Below, in pieces: positions 1-8,167 of a DNA stretch of 64,000 nucleotides. The position numbers and the translations under genes were made by a program. The first letter of the stretch is position 1; every line of letters starts with the position of its first letter. This DNA comes from JALYTY01 sp964546935 (lineage in GTDB: Bacteria; Vulcanimicrobiota; Vulcanimicrobiia; Vulcanimicrobiales; Vulcanimicrobiaceae), in contig CAZJLJ010000001.1 of the NCBI GenBank assembly GCA_964546935.1, forward strand, positions 1 to 64,000, given 5' to 3'. The notes below the pieces were generated by a model that was given only the letters and a program-made list of their open reading frames with translations, did no database searches and was not told the DNA's origin.

Positions 1-1469
1 TCGATGCCGGCGAAGCTCACTGCGGCGCCGATGAGGCACATGGCGGCGCAAGCGTAAGCGACTGCTTCGAATCCGGTATCGAAAGCATCGTACGAGATCT
101 TCTGCAATTGCGGATCTTGGAAACGCGCGCCGCCGAGCCGGTCGGCTTGCGCGGATGCCGCTTCGCGCTGCACCCGTGATGCGTTAATTGCGCTCAGGTC
201 GCGATGAAAACGCGCCTGGTACGTCATGTAGAGGATTGCCGTAAAGGCGGCGATTGCAATCAAGCCCGAGGTTCGCGCCACAGCACTGTTGATGCCGGAT
301 GCAACACCGATGTTGCGGGGATCAGCTGCGTTCATAACGCCGGTGGTCAGTGGTGCGACCGTTATCCCCATGCCGACACCAATGACCAGAACGCCCGGGA
401 AGAAACTCGTTAAGTACGATTGATTGCGAGAGAGAAGCCCTAACAGAACGAACCCGCATGCAACGATACACGGGCCAATCGCTAGAATCTCGCGCGTGCC
501 ATAAATTTGCGAAAGCTTCGTTCCAAAGCGCGAAAGGCCGACGAGGCCAAAGGTCATTGGAAGGGTTGCGAGCGCGGTTTGTATTGCAGAGTATCCGTGT
601 ATTTGAATCAGCGCGAAGGGCATTTCATAAAATAAACCGGAGAGAGCACCGTAGACCAACAGCGTCATCACGTTGAGGCTCATGAACGTGCGCGAGTCAA
701 ACAACTGCGCCGGAATCAGCGGATTCTTTGCATCTTTTTCATGAATCGCAAACCAGATCAAGAGCGCGACGCCTGCGACTGCACTGCCGAAAACATGCAG
801 GTCGCTCCACCGGTACTGCGACGAAGCGATCAACGCGTAAGTGATCGCACCTAGCCCTGCGGTACCAAGCGCTGCGCCGGGGTAGTCGAGTTCTCGCGGT
901 GCATCTTCATCGCGGCTTTCGTCGATGTGCACGCGAGCGCTGTAAAGCACGATTACGGCGAGCGGAATATTGACCCAGAACACGGAGCGCCAACCCAACG
1001 AATCGATGAGCAGTCCTCCTATCATCGGGCCGAGCGTCGACGTCAGGGCGCCGAACGCCGACCAGGCCGCGATGGCCTTGCCGCGTTCTTCGCCTGAGAA
1101 ATGCGCACCGATGATCGCGAGGCTTGCCGGCGCGACCATCATTCCGCCCAGGCCCTGAATCACGCGCGCGACGAGCATCGCCGGAATGGACCACGCGAAC
1201 GCGCATCCGATGCTTCCCAGCGCAAAAATTACCGTCCCGGTTGCAAAAACGCGACGGCGTCCGTAACGATCTCCGAGCGCACCGCCAAGCAACATCAGCG
1301 AGCCGAGAACGAGAGTGTAGAGCTCGATAATCCACGCTACGGCGGTTGCGCTAGCATGGAACTGGCGCTGAATTTGCGGCAACGCAAGCGTTACGACGGA
1401 ACCGTCGATGAACACCATGCTCGAAGCGGCAATTGTCGCAATGAGGATCCAGGTGCTTCTAGAGATCAT
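1..1469 (-). CDS. DHA2-family MFS drug efflux transporter (3' end outside window)
   Basis: Reading the reverse strand from an ATG at 1469 gives an open frame to the window edge, about 489 codons without a stop, so the C-terminus is missing. The product has many hydrophobic segments. The first carries the IDGSVVTLALP pattern, followed by the MFS motif A loop GDRYGRRR near residue 75 and an R-V-I-Q-G-L-G-G helix, typical of 14-helix EmrB/QacA proton antiporters that export drugs across the inner membrane. GAGG lies about 6 nt upstream of the ATG; an in-frame GTG directly before it is the alternative start. It is transcribed divergently from upp, with 71 bp between the starts. The substrate cannot be deduced. 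Confidence 0.85.
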   Translation of the reverse strand, partial: MISRSTWILIATIAASSMVFIDGSVVTLALPQIQRQFHASATAVAWIIELYTLVLGSLMLLGGALGDRYGRRRVFATGTVIFALGSIGCAFAWSIPAMLVARVIQGLGGMMVAPASLAIIGAHFSGEERGKAIAAWSAFGALTSTLGPMIGGLLIDSLGWRSVFWVNIPLAVIVLYSARVHIDESRDEDAPRELDYPGAALGTAGLGAITYALIASSQYRWSDLHVFGSAVAGVALLIWFAIHEKDAKNPLIPAQLFDSRTFMSLNVMTLLVYGALSGLFYEMPFALIQIHGYSAIQTALATLPMTFGLVGLSRFGTKLSQIYGTREILAIGPCIVACGFVLLGLLSRNQSYLTSFFPGVLVIGVGMGITVAPLTTGVMNAADPRNIGVASGINSAVARTSGLIAIAAFTAILYMTYQARFHRDLSAINASRVQREAASAQADRLGGARFQDPQLQKISYDAFDTGFEAVAYACAAMCLIGAAVSFAGI

Positions 1470-1540
1470 CACCTACCTCGGTTCGGTTCGGCGAGCGTAC
1501 GGCGCAGGTCGGCCGTGCACCCGCCCCCGAAACGACTTGC

Positions 1541-2209
1541 ATGCCCTCTGGGGGAGACATCCACGTCGTCGACCATCCGGCCGTCGCCGATCGTCTTGCG
1601 CGATTGCGTGACCGCGAAACGTCGACGCCCGTATTCCGGACCTTGATCGAAGAGCTCGGCGCGTTTCTCGCATATGAAGCGACGCGCTCTTTGCCGTTGC
1701 GCGAAGAGCCTGTAACCACGCCTCTGATCGAAACGGCTGCCAAACGGATTGCGACACGTCCGGTCGCTGCGCCCGTATTGCGAGCCGGGTTGGGATTGCT
1801 TCCCGGATTCTTAAGCGTCATTGACGATGCGGTTGTAGCTCATCTCGGCTTCTACCGGGACCCGGCATCGTTGCGTCCGGTTCCATACTATGCAAACGTA
1901 CCGCCCGATTTGGCGGACCGCCACGTCTTCGTACTAGACCCAATGCTTGCGACCGGGAACTCCGGTGTCGCGGCGATCGATGCGTTGGTCGAACGCGGTG
2001 CTCGTAAGCTGACCTTCGTTTGCGTGATCGCCGCGCCGGAGGGCGTGCGAAATATTCACGACGCGCATCCCGGCGTTCGCATCATCGCGGCAGCGCTTGA
2101 CGAGGGCTTGAACGATCACGCGTATATTTTGCCAGGGCTGGGAGATGCGGGCGACCGCATGTTTGGCAGCTTGACTTCCGTGCCGGCTGCAGTTCGGACT
2201 CGCACCTAA
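1541..2209 (+). CDS. upp: Uracil phosphoribosyltransferase
   Basis: This enzyme converts uracil and PRPP to UMP in the cytosolic pyrimidine salvage pathway. The 222-residue product begins with the family's VVDHP start region, continues with the conserved TSTPVFRTLIEELGAFLAYE stretch, and carries the PRPP-binding loop VLDPMLATGNSG at about residues 131-142. The family is usually about 208 residues, so the ATG at 1541 adds only a few. No good ribosome-binding site precedes it. The next gene, a dCMP deaminase, starts 2 nt after the stop, so the two nucleotide-metabolism genes probably share a transcript. Confidence 0.93.
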   Translation: MPSGGDIHVVDHPAVADRLARLRDRETSTPVFRTLIEELGAFLAYEATRSLPLREEPVTTPLIETAAKRIATRPVAAPVLRAGLGLLPGFLSVIDDAVVAHLGFYRDPASLRPVPYYANVPPDLADRHVFVLDPMLATGNSGVAAIDALVERGARKLTFVCVIAAPEGVRNIHDAHPGVRIIAAALDEGLNDHAYILPGLGDAGDRMFGSLTSVPAAVRTRT

Positions 2210-2211
2210 CG

Positions 2212-2649
2212 ATGAGACCCGGCTGGGACGAATATTTTATGCAGATTGCGCATACCGTTGCGACACGGGCCACGTGTCCGCGCGCTTCGGTCGGCGCCGT
2301 CTTGGTGCGCGAACATCGAATTCTAACGACGGGCTACAACGGCGCTCCGCGAGGCGTGGCACATTGTACTGAGGTGGGATGCACGATCGTCGACGCACAC
2401 TGCGTGAGGGCAACCCACGCGGAGGCCAATGCCATTGTCCAGGGCGCGCTTCACGGAATCGAGCTGCAAGGGGCGACGGCGTACTGCACGCATCAGCCGT
2501 GCGTTGGGTGTTCGAAGCTTTTGATTAGTGCCGGCGTTGTGAAAATTGTTTACGACCTTGCGTACCCCGATCCGATCGCGACGGAGTTGCTCGCGGAAGC
2601 CGGCGTCGCGCTCGCGCAATTCGCGCACCTTGAGGGAGCGCGTTCGTGA
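2212..2649 (+). CDS. Deoxycytidylate (dCMP) deaminase family protein
   Basis: This is a zinc-dependent deaminase of the ComEB/dCMP deaminase group, predicted to turn dCMP into dUMP for dTTP supply. The 145-residue product shows the complete zinc and catalytic signature: HAE at residues 69-71 and the QPCVGC cysteine pair at 97 and 100. The R-A-S-V-G-A-V and GYNGAPRG segments are typical of dCMP deaminases rather than tRNA adenosine deaminases. It sits between upp and a WecA-like gene. Its TGA overlaps the GTG start of the next gene by 4 nt, which indicates translational coupling. Confidence 0.88.
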   Translation: MRPGWDEYFMQIAHTVATRATCPRASVGAVLVREHRILTTGYNGAPRGVAHCTEVGCTIVDAHCVRATHAEANAIVQGALHGIELQGATAYCTHQPCVGCSKLLISAGVVKIVYDLAYPDPIATELLAEAGVALAQFAHLEGARS

Positions 2650-3719
2650 GCGCAGGCTTTCTTTATTTAGCGGCATTTGCGCTCGCGGCGATCGTAACGG
2701 GGCTTGGAACGCCGCTGGTCATAAAGCTTGCAACGCATCTCGAAATCATCGACGCAACGCACGAAGAGCGCCGCGTTCACGAGGTGCCTACGCCGCGCAT
2801 CGGTGGAATCGCGGTCTTCTTCGGATTTGCGTTTGCGCTCTTTGCGGTGCTCGGGTTCGCGCTCTCGTCGCCGTACTCGCTTTTCCCGTCGGTGGCGCAC
2901 TTAGACGTTCACCAAAAGATCGACGCTATTACCGATCAGTTCGACGCAGTGCACAAACTCGTCGGCTTGCTCTTCGGAAGTATGTTAATTCTTGGCGTTG
3001 GGATGTGGGACGACATCATGCAGATGCGTCCGCGCAACAAGATGCTCGCGCAGATCATCGTTGCGCTGATCTCGATGCTCTACGGCTTCATCATTCCCGG
3101 TGTGACCAATCCGTTCGATCACAATCCGGCGACGAATTGGATCGACTTCCCGTGGTTCGTATCGATTCCCCTTACGCTGCTATGGTACGTGGGGTTGATG
3201 AATGCGATCAATTTCATCGACGGACTCGATGGGCTGCTCGCAGGCTTTGCCGCCATCTCGAGCATTTTTCTCTTCGCGATTTCCGTCGTTCACGTGAATC
3301 CGGTTGTTGCGTTGGTCGTGGTAGCGCTCGCGGGGGCCGCACTGGGCTTTCTCCCATACAACTTCAATCCGGCAAAAATCTTTCTCGGTGACGCGGGGTC
3401 GCTCTTCATCGGATACGTCTTCGCAACGGTTTCGATCATCGGGGCGAGCAAGACGGCGATCGCCATCAGCATCGTTGTACCGGTTGTGGTGCTCGCGCTT
3501 CCGATTCTGGACACGGCTGCTGCAATCGTCCGCCGTGCGAGCGCCGGCAAAAAAATCACCGAAGCGGATCGCGGGCATTTCCACCATCAACTGATCTTCC
3601 GTTTCGGACTGAACGTGCGCCAAGCCGTCCTATTAATCTATGCCGTGTGCTTTATACTGGGCATTGTTGCCCTTGCTCTCTCAGGCGGCTTCACGCACGT
3701 TTTTAGACATACTCTGTGA
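2646..3719 (+). CDS. wecA: WecA/TagO-type polyprenyl-phosphate sugar-1-phosphate transferase
   Basis: This is an integral membrane enzyme of the MraY/WecA family. Such enzymes transfer a (N-acetyl)hexosamine-1-phosphate from its UDP form to undecaprenyl phosphate at the cytoplasmic face, the first step of O-antigen, enterobacterial common antigen or teichoic acid-like polymers. The 357 residues contain about ten hydrophobic segments, the DD pair at 122-123, the family motif NFIDGLDGL at 189-197, FLGDAGS near 250, and the HFHHQL loop near 308. It starts with GTG inside the stop of the deaminase gene and overlaps the next gene, an epimerase acting on UDP-GlcNAc. That neighbour supports GlcNAc as substrate, although the exact sugar is inferred. 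Confidence 0.88.
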   Translation: MSAGFLYLAAFALAAIVTGLGTPLVIKLATHLEIIDATHEERRVHEVPTPRIGGIAVFFGFAFALFAVLGFALSSPYSLFPSVAHLDVHQKIDAITDQFDAVHKLVGLLFGSMLILGVGMWDDIMQMRPRNKMLAQIIVALISMLYGFIIPGVTNPFDHNPATNWIDFPWFVSIPLTLLWYVGLMNAINFIDGLDGLLAGFAAISSIFLFAISVVHVNPVVALVVVALAGAALGFLPYNFNPAKIFLGDAGSLFIGYVFATVSIIGASKTAIAISIVVPVVVLALPILDTAAAIVRRASAGKKITEADRGHFHHQLIFRFGLNVRQAVLLIYAVCFILGIVALALSGGFTHVFRHTL

Positions 3720-4882
3720 TGAACCATAAACAGGCCCCCTTGCGTGTAATGACCGTTTTCGGGACGCGGCCGGACACCATTAAAATGGCTCCGGTCGTCC
3801 ACGCGCTCAATCGCCATCCCGCAATAGAATCGATCGTCTGCGTTACGGCGCAGCACCGTCAGATGCTCGATGATTTGCTCGACCTCTTCAAGATCGAGCC
3901 GCAATTCGATTTGGATATCATGACGCGCGATCAAACGCTTACGCAGATCACGACGCGCGTGCTTGAGGGCATGGAACCGGTTTTAAAGGAAGCAAAACCC
4001 GAAGTCGTGCTGGTGCACGGCGATACGACGACGAGCTCGTCGGCGTCGCTCGCCGCCTTCTATCAGCAAATTCCGGTTGGGCACGTGGAAGCGGGACTGC
4101 GCACGAGCGATCGTTGGCTTCCGTACCCGGAAGAAATGAACCGGCGCATTACCGGAACGATTGCGTCATATCACTTTTCACCGACGACGCTCGCCCGCGA
4201 ACATTTACTGCGCGAGAACGTGAACGTCGAGGACATCATCGTTACGGGCAACACGGTCATCGACGCTTTCATTGCAACCGCGGAACGCAACGATCTCCCG
4301 TTGCCGCCGCGCTGGCGCGAGATCGATCCGTTGCGGCCGCTCATTCTCGTGACGGCGCACCGTCGCGAGAACCATCCGCATATGCGCGAGATGTGCGAAG
4401 CAATGCGTGAAATCGCGCAGCTTCCGTCACGTCCGCAAATTTATTGGCCGGTCCATCCATCGCCGCACGTCCGTCCCATCGCCCATGAGGTGCTTGGCAA
4501 CGTCGACGGCGTCGTGCTGGTCGAACCGATCGATTACGCGCACATGGTTGCAGCCGTAAAAGCGTCGACGTTTGTGCTAACGGATTCGGGCGGCCTTCAA
4601 GAAGAAGCGCCGTGCCTCGGCAAGCCGGTGCTGGTGATGCGTGAAGAAACGGAACGCCCCGAAGGACTGGAAGCAGGCACGTTGGAGCTCGTCGGGCACG
4701 ATCGCGCAAAGATCGTTGCGGCGGCGAATCGATTGCTGACCGATGAACTCGAATATGCAAGAATGGCACGTTCGGTGAATCCGTACGGTGACGGTCACGC
4801 TTCGCAGCGCATCGTTTCCTGGCTGCTGGCCCGATTGCGTCAAGGCAGCTACCCCGAACCTTTCGGGCTCGTCGGTTCGTAG
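3716..4882 (+). CDS. wecB: UDP-N-acetylglucosamine 2-epimerase (non-hydrolysing)
   Basis: This cytosolic enzyme interconverts UDP-GlcNAc and UDP-ManNAc, the precursor for ManNAc-containing envelope polysaccharides. The 388-residue product has the GTRPDTIKMAPV start, the HGDTTSS-like segment, the HVEAGLRT motif, EEMNRR, a GNTVID loop and the C-terminal DSGGLQEEAP active-site stretch followed by R-E-E-T-E-R-P-E. All of these are family hallmarks. GTG at 3716 and ATG at 3719 are both possible starts; both overlap the wecA stop. With the upstream transferase it forms a two-step envelope-sugar unit. The ATP synthase genes begin only 23 nt downstream. Confidence 0.93.
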   Translation: MMNHKQAPLRVMTVFGTRPDTIKMAPVVHALNRHPAIESIVCVTAQHRQMLDDLLDLFKIEPQFDLDIMTRDQTLTQITTRVLEGMEPVLKEAKPEVVLVHGDTTTSSSASLAAFYQQIPVGHVEAGLRTSDRWLPYPEEMNRRITGTIASYHFSPTTLAREHLLRENVNVEDIIVTGNTVIDAFIATAERNDLPLPPRWREIDPLRPLILVTAHRRENHPHMREMCEAMREIAQLPSRPQIYWPVHPSPHVRPIAHEVLGNVDGVVLVEPIDYAHMVAAVKASTFVLTDSGGLQEEAPCLGKPVLVMREETERPEGLEAGTLELVGHDRAKIVAAANRLLTDELEYARMARSVNPYGDGHASQRIVSWLLARLRQGSYPEPFGLVGS

Positions 4883-4905
4883 TCGCGCACGCTGCGGCTA
4901 AGAAG

Positions 4906-5091
4906 ATGAAAGACCTGTTGCCCATTGTTACCGCCGGCTCCGCGTTCGCCGGAACTGCGTTGGCTGGGCTATTGGCCGGTGTCTTGATCGGCCAGCGAAC
5001 CGGGCAGCCACTTTATGCTTTCGTTGGGCTGCTCATAGGGCTTGCTCTCGGTGCCTATTCTGCGGCACGCATGCTGATGCGCACCCGATGA
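4906..5091 (+). CDS. AtpZ/AtpI-like small two-helix membrane protein
   Basis: The 61-residue protein has two glycine-rich transmembrane helices (about residues 8-28 and 37-56) separated by a short GQRTGQP loop. This resembles the small AtpZ/F0F1-ATPase accessory subunits (AtpZ/AtpI family) that precede atpI and atpB in many operons and help c-ring assembly or Mg2+ handling. Position, size and topology support this, although the sequence is too short for a firm family assignment. Its TGA overlaps the ATG of the following AtpI gene. It follows wecB by 23 nt. Confidence 0.7.
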   Translation: MKDLLPIVTAGSAFAGTALAGLLAGVLIGQRTGQPLYAFVGLLIGLALGAYSAARMLMRTR

Positions 5092-5510
5092 GTTGGGATG
5101 ACGAAGAGGAAAGCGCATCGCCCTCTCGTACCTACAGCGACGCCGAAGCGGCCGCCGATCTCGCGAGATATCACCGGCTCAAGCGATCGGTTTCGTTTCG
5201 AACCCTGTTCCTCGTTGCGCTCGTAGCACTCGTCTCCGTCCACTGGCTTCCGATTCCGGCACTTGCTTTAGCCGTTGGCGGGGTTTGCGGCGTCCTCAAC
5301 GCCTTAGTGACAATGCGCTCCGGCGAACGGCTAGTAGAAGGCCGCAACGTAGGTGGCTTCGTCTTTAGTAGTTTCCTGCGAATCGGACTCTTCGGTATAG
5401 TCCCGGTGGCATTTGCCGCCGTCGGCCCTTGGTGGTCGATGGCCTGGTATTTCGCCGGATTCTTCCTTCCTATCGTCCTTTTTGGAGTAGAAGTCCAAAA
5501 AGCGCGGTAG
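5088..5510 (+). CDS. atpI: ATP synthase subunit I (AtpI)
   Basis: This 140-residue protein has an acidic and polar N-terminus (about 30 residues) followed by four predicted transmembrane helices, the arrangement of the ATP synthase I family (PF03899-like). AtpI assists assembly of the c-ring and is not part of the finished enzyme. The gene overlaps the preceding AtpZ-like gene by 4 nt and precedes atpB by 37 nt. Its 3' end contains a 9-bp inverted repeat (5478-5486 with 5494-5502) that may act in the mRNA at the atpI-atpB junction. Family assignment rests mostly on topology and position. Confidence 0.75.
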   Translation: MSWDDEEESASPSRTYSDAEAAADLARYHRLKRSVSFRTLFLVALVALVSVHWLPIPALALAVGGVCGVLNALVTMRSGERLVEGRNVGGFVFSSFLRIGLFGIVPVAFAAVGPWWSMAWYFAGFFLPIVLFGVEVQKAR

Positions 5511-5521
5511 GAAAGTAGGTG

Positions 5522-5541
5522 GGCCAGAGGGGGCCTTTTTT
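5522..5541 (+). terminator. Weak hairpin plus T-run at the atpI-atpB junction
   Basis: A GGCC/GGCC pairing (5522-5525 with 5532-5535) is directly followed by six T residues (5536-5541), just before the atpB start at 5548. The 4-bp stem is short for an intrinsic terminator, so it could be a partial terminator or attenuator. No clear ribosome-binding site lies between it and the atpB ATG. Confidence 0.3.
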
Positions 5542-5547
5542 AAATAT

Positions 5548-6279
5548 ATGCACGAGCAAATCGGCGAACATATTCTGTGGAATCTTCCGATTGTCGGACA
5601 GGTTCACGCGGACACCATCATGACCACGTGGGTCGTGATGTTGGTTTCGCTGATTTTCTTTGCCTGGATCGGCGCAAGCTATCGTTCTGCGTATGTAACG
5701 CGCCGTCAAACCGCGATTGAAGCGACGATCAACTACATCAGCGATCTCGCGCTCAGCACGCTCGGTGAAAAGGGTGAACCGTTCGTTCCGTTTTTCATCG
5801 CGCTCTTCGTCTTCATTTTCTTGCTGAACCAATTCGGCGTATTCCCCTTCAAAGTGCTCGGTTTACCGTTCGGCGGTTCTCCGACGGCCGACTTGAACAC
5901 CACGGTGCCCCTCGCACTTATCGTCTTCTTCATGACGTGGATCGTCGGCATTCGGATGAACGGTCCGAAGCAGCTGCTTCACGTGACGAAGCCGATGATT
6001 TGGCTCACGCCGATCAACATTTTGGAAGAGTTAGCGCGTCCGGCGACGCTCGCCGCGCGTTTGTTCTTTAACATCTTCGTGGGCGAGTTGCTCTTCATCA
6101 TCATCGCATCGATCGTAACCGCGCACGTCCAAATCGGCGCGTTCAACCTGTCGCTTGCGGTGACCGTCATCCCGTTCTTCGTTCAGTTCTTCAATTTCTT
6201 CGTCGGAACGATTCAAGCGTTCGTATTCACGCTGCTCGCGATCGTCTATTTGTCGCTCGCGACGGCGGAAGACCACTAA
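5548..6279 (+). CDS. atpB: F1Fo ATP synthase subunit a
   Basis: Subunit a forms the ion half-channels next to the c-ring in the inner membrane. The 243-residue protein has about six hydrophobic segments. The essential arginine is present at residue 171 in the ATLAARLFFNIFVGE helix, the counterpart of E. coli R210. The start at 5548 matches the usual N-terminal H-I-L-W pattern, but the leader is AU-rich without a visible Shine-Dalgarno sequence. It is followed after 20 nt by atpE. Length and motifs are standard. Confidence 0.93.
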   Translation: MHEQIGEHILWNLPIVGQVHADTIMTTWVVMLVSLIFFAWIGASYRSAYVTRRQTAIEATINYISDLALSTLGEKGEPFVPFFIALFVFIFLLNQFGVFPFKVLGLPFGGSPTADLNTTVPLALIVFFMTWIVGIRMNGPKQLLHVTKPMIWLTPINILEELARPATLAARLFFNIFVGELLFIIIASIVTAHVQIGAFNLSLAVTVIPFFVQFFNFFVGTIQAFVFTLLAIVYLSLATAEDH

Positions 6280-6299
6280 AGTCTAGAAAGGTACTCGAG

Positions 6300-6575
6300 T
6301 TGACTTCTGAAGCATTGGTTGCAGGCCTTACGATCCTGGCCTTCGGCCTTATCATCGCCGGCGTTGCGTTCGGTTCCGCCATCGGCGACGGTATCGTTGC
6401 CAGCAAGGCGGTTGAGGCGATTGCGCGTCAGCCGGAAGCCCGCCCGAACATCTTCACGTTCCTGTTCCTCGGCGTCGGCGTCCTGGAGGCGTTCCCGATC
6501 ATCGCGCTCGGCCTCGGCTTCTACTTGCTGCTCGTCGTAGCAAACGTTCCGGGCCTTCTCACGCACCTCCACTAA
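6300..6575 (+). CDS. atpE: F1Fo ATP synthase subunit c
   Basis: This is the ring-forming proteolipid. The 91-residue protein is a two-helix hairpin with the polar loop ARQPEA (about residues 42-47) and the ion-binding carboxylate Glu63 in GVLEAFPII. The residues that coordinate sodium in Na+-dependent rings are absent: helix 1 has D30 where the sodium ligand Q would lie, and A-F follow Glu63 instead of S-T. Proton coupling is therefore expected. The start is TTG at 6300; AAGG lies a few bases upstream. The N-terminus is slightly longer than in E. coli. Confidence 0.93.
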   Translation: MTSEALVAGLTILAFGLIIAGVAFGSAIGDGIVASKAVEAIARQPEARPNIFTFLFLGVGVLEAFPIIALGLGFYLLLVVANVPGLLTHLH

Positions 6576-6595
6576 CCGATAGGCAAAGGCGCCAC

Positions 6596-7021
6596 ATGTT
6601 TCTTCAGCTAGACGGGACGTTTTGGATTCAGCTCATCAACTTTGCGATTTTCTTCGCGTTGTTGAACGTGCTGTTCTTACGTCCGGTCAGCCGCGCAATT
6701 CGCAAACGGCGCGAGTACATCAACAGCGTTACTGCGGATTACGATCGCTATCAAGCTGAAGCGAAAGCCCTGCGCGCTCAAGCCGAAGACGTTCGTTTGC
6801 AAGCGCGGCGTCAGGCTGAAGCCGCAATTGCCAAGGCGCGAGCCGAAGCCTCGAATAAGGCGGCCGAGCTCTCAGTGGAATACAACGCGCAAGTGCAGTC
6901 GACCATCGCAAGCGCAGACGCGACCGTTGAGGGCGAACTAAAGAACGCGCGAGCAAACGAGGACCAGATCGTAAAACAGCTTGCCGATCTGATGGTGCAG
7001 CGCACCGTGGAGGCCGGCTAA
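6596..7021 (+). CDS. atpF: F1Fo ATP synthase subunit b' (first of two b-type subunits)
   Basis: The 141-residue protein has one N-terminal transmembrane helix (about 9-28, LINFAIFFALLNVLFLRPV) followed by a long alanine, glutamate and arginine-rich coiled coil. This is the form of the peripheral stalk b/b' subunits that hold F1 against rotation. Two different b-type genes in tandem (this one and 7021-7512) imply a heterodimeric stalk, as in cyanobacteria and several other lineages. The last base of its TAA is the A of the next gene's ATG. Which copy is b and which b' is a naming choice. Confidence 0.88.
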   Translation: MFLQLDGTFWIQLINFAIFFALLNVLFLRPVSRAIRKRREYINSVTADYDRYQAEAKALRAQAEDVRLQARRQAEAAIAKARAEASNKAAELSVEYNAQVQSTIASADATVEGELKNARANEDQIVKQLADLMVQRTVEAG

Positions 7022-7512
7022 TGGATTACGTAGAGATTGCGAAGTGGAGCCAAGTAATCTCTTCGGTTCTCTTCATCTGCGTTCTCGTATACCTGTGGGT
7101 CAAGTTCATTCAGCCCGCGATCGAAGCGGCACAGCAGAACAAGAACAAGCAGATCGCTGAAACCGAACGTCATCGCGACGAGGCAAAGGCCGCTGTTGAA
7201 ACACTCCACGGCGAAATCGACAGCGCAAAACGCGATGCCGAATTGATTCGCGGACGGGCCGAAGAGCAGGCGAAGCATGAAGCCGAAGCGATCGTCAGCG
7301 AAAGTCGGCAAGCGGGTGAGCGTGCGCTTCGTAACGCGCAAGGGGAACTGGAGCGCGCTCGCGCAGCAGCCCGCCAGCAGTTACGTGATGAAATGGCCGA
7401 AAAGGCCTTGGTGCTCGCGCGCAAGGAAGCCGAAGAGCGAGTTGACGGCAACGTCAATGCTCAGCTCGTGCAACGTTTCGTAGTTTCGCTCGAGCATGGT
7501 GGTCGCAACTAA
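7021..7512 (+). CDS. atpF: F1Fo ATP synthase subunit b (second b-type subunit)
   Basis: This 163-residue protein has a single N-terminal hydrophobic helix (about 11-31, VISSVLFICVLVYLWVKFI) and a long charged helix rich in A, E, R and Q. It is the second peripheral-stalk b subunit. Its sequence differs clearly from the product of the preceding gene, so it is not a recent duplicate. The stop TAA shares its last base with the ATG of atpH, giving tight coupling through the stalk genes. Confidence 0.88.
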   Translation: MDYVEIAKWSQVISSVLFICVLVYLWVKFIQPAIEAAQQNKNKQIAETERHRDEAKAAVETLHGEIDSAKRDAELIRGRAEEQAKHEAEAIVSESRQAGERALRNAQGELERARAAARQQLRDEMAEKALVLARKEAEERVDGNVNAQLVQRFVVSLEHGGRN

Positions 7513-8054
7513 TGGCTAACGAAACTCTGGCACGCCGCTACGCTGCGGCCGTCTTTTCGCTCGCGAATGAGAACGGAGTGAGCGAAGGTGTGGGTAAGGA
7601 TTTGCAGCGCCTCGTTCGCGCAATCTGCGACGATCCGGCGACGCGTGAGTTCTTTTCATCGCCGATCGTCGATCGCGTCGAGAAGGAAAACGTTCTCGCG
7701 AAGGTGTTCAACGGCACGGTGAACGAGGTTGCGCTGCACACGCTGCTGTTGCTGGTGCGCAAGCGCCGCGAAACGCTTCTCGAATCGCTTCTCACCGAGT
7801 ACCTGAAGCTCGAGATGCAAGCCCGCGGCGCCGAGCCGCTAACGATCATAACCGCAAAGGACCTGCCCGAGAGCGAGGTTCGCTCGATGGTGCAGCGCCT
7901 CGAGCAGGTGTATAAGAAGAAATTCGAAGTGACGGTGCGTCACGATCCGTCGCTCATCGGCGGCGTGCGCATCGCGATGGGCGACCGTCTCATCGACGGC
8001 ACCGTCGCCGGACGCCTCGAAGAACTCTCGCGAACGCTCTTCGCACAAAACTAA
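7512..8054 (+). CDS. atpH: F1Fo ATP synthase subunit delta
   Basis: The delta subunit joins the top of the F1 alpha/beta ring to the b-type stalk. The 180-residue product starts with the family pattern ETLARRYAAAVFSLA, has the helical N-terminal domain, and ends with the C-terminal FEVTVRHDPSLIGGVRIAMGDRLIDGTVAGRL segment, which is the conserved OSCP/delta signature. Length is normal. It is separated from atpA by an unusually long and structured 113-nt spacer, whereas all other genes of the operon lie within 35 nt of each other. Confidence 0.93.
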   Translation: MANETLARRYAAAVFSLANENGVSEGVGKDLQRLVRAICDDPATREFFSSPIVDRVEKENVLAKVFNGTVNEVALHTLLLLVRKRRETLLESLLTEYLKLEMQARGAEPLTIITAKDLPESEVRSMVQRLEQVYKKKFEVTVRHDPSLIGGVRIAMGDRLIDGTVAGRLEELSRTLFAQN

Positions 8055-8076
8055 ATAGAAAGATCACACTCGGGGG

Positions 8077-8157
8077 CCCCACTTGTGGGGGGCGCGCAGC
8101 GAAGCGAAGTGCCTCTTCAACAAACGGGGTCCCCAAGCGGCGAAAGCCGGTTGGGGA
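8077..8157 (+). promoter_or_regulatory. Structured leader between atpH and atpA, possible translational control element
   Basis: Two hairpins are visible. The first pairs CCCCA (8077-8081) with TGGGG (8086-8090) around a CTTG loop. The second pairs 8130-8136 with 8151-8157 and continues inward (8138-8141 with 8146-8149) to a GAAA tetraloop, about 11 bp with one G-G mismatch. The only Shine-Dalgarno-like sequence for atpA, GGGGA at 8153-8157, lies in the 3' arm of the second hairpin. C-tract 8131-8134 could alternatively pair with the G-tracts at 8087-8092 or 8126-8129, so competing folds are possible. Function is inferred. Confidence 0.5.
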
Positions 8158-8167
8158 ACTATAGAAA

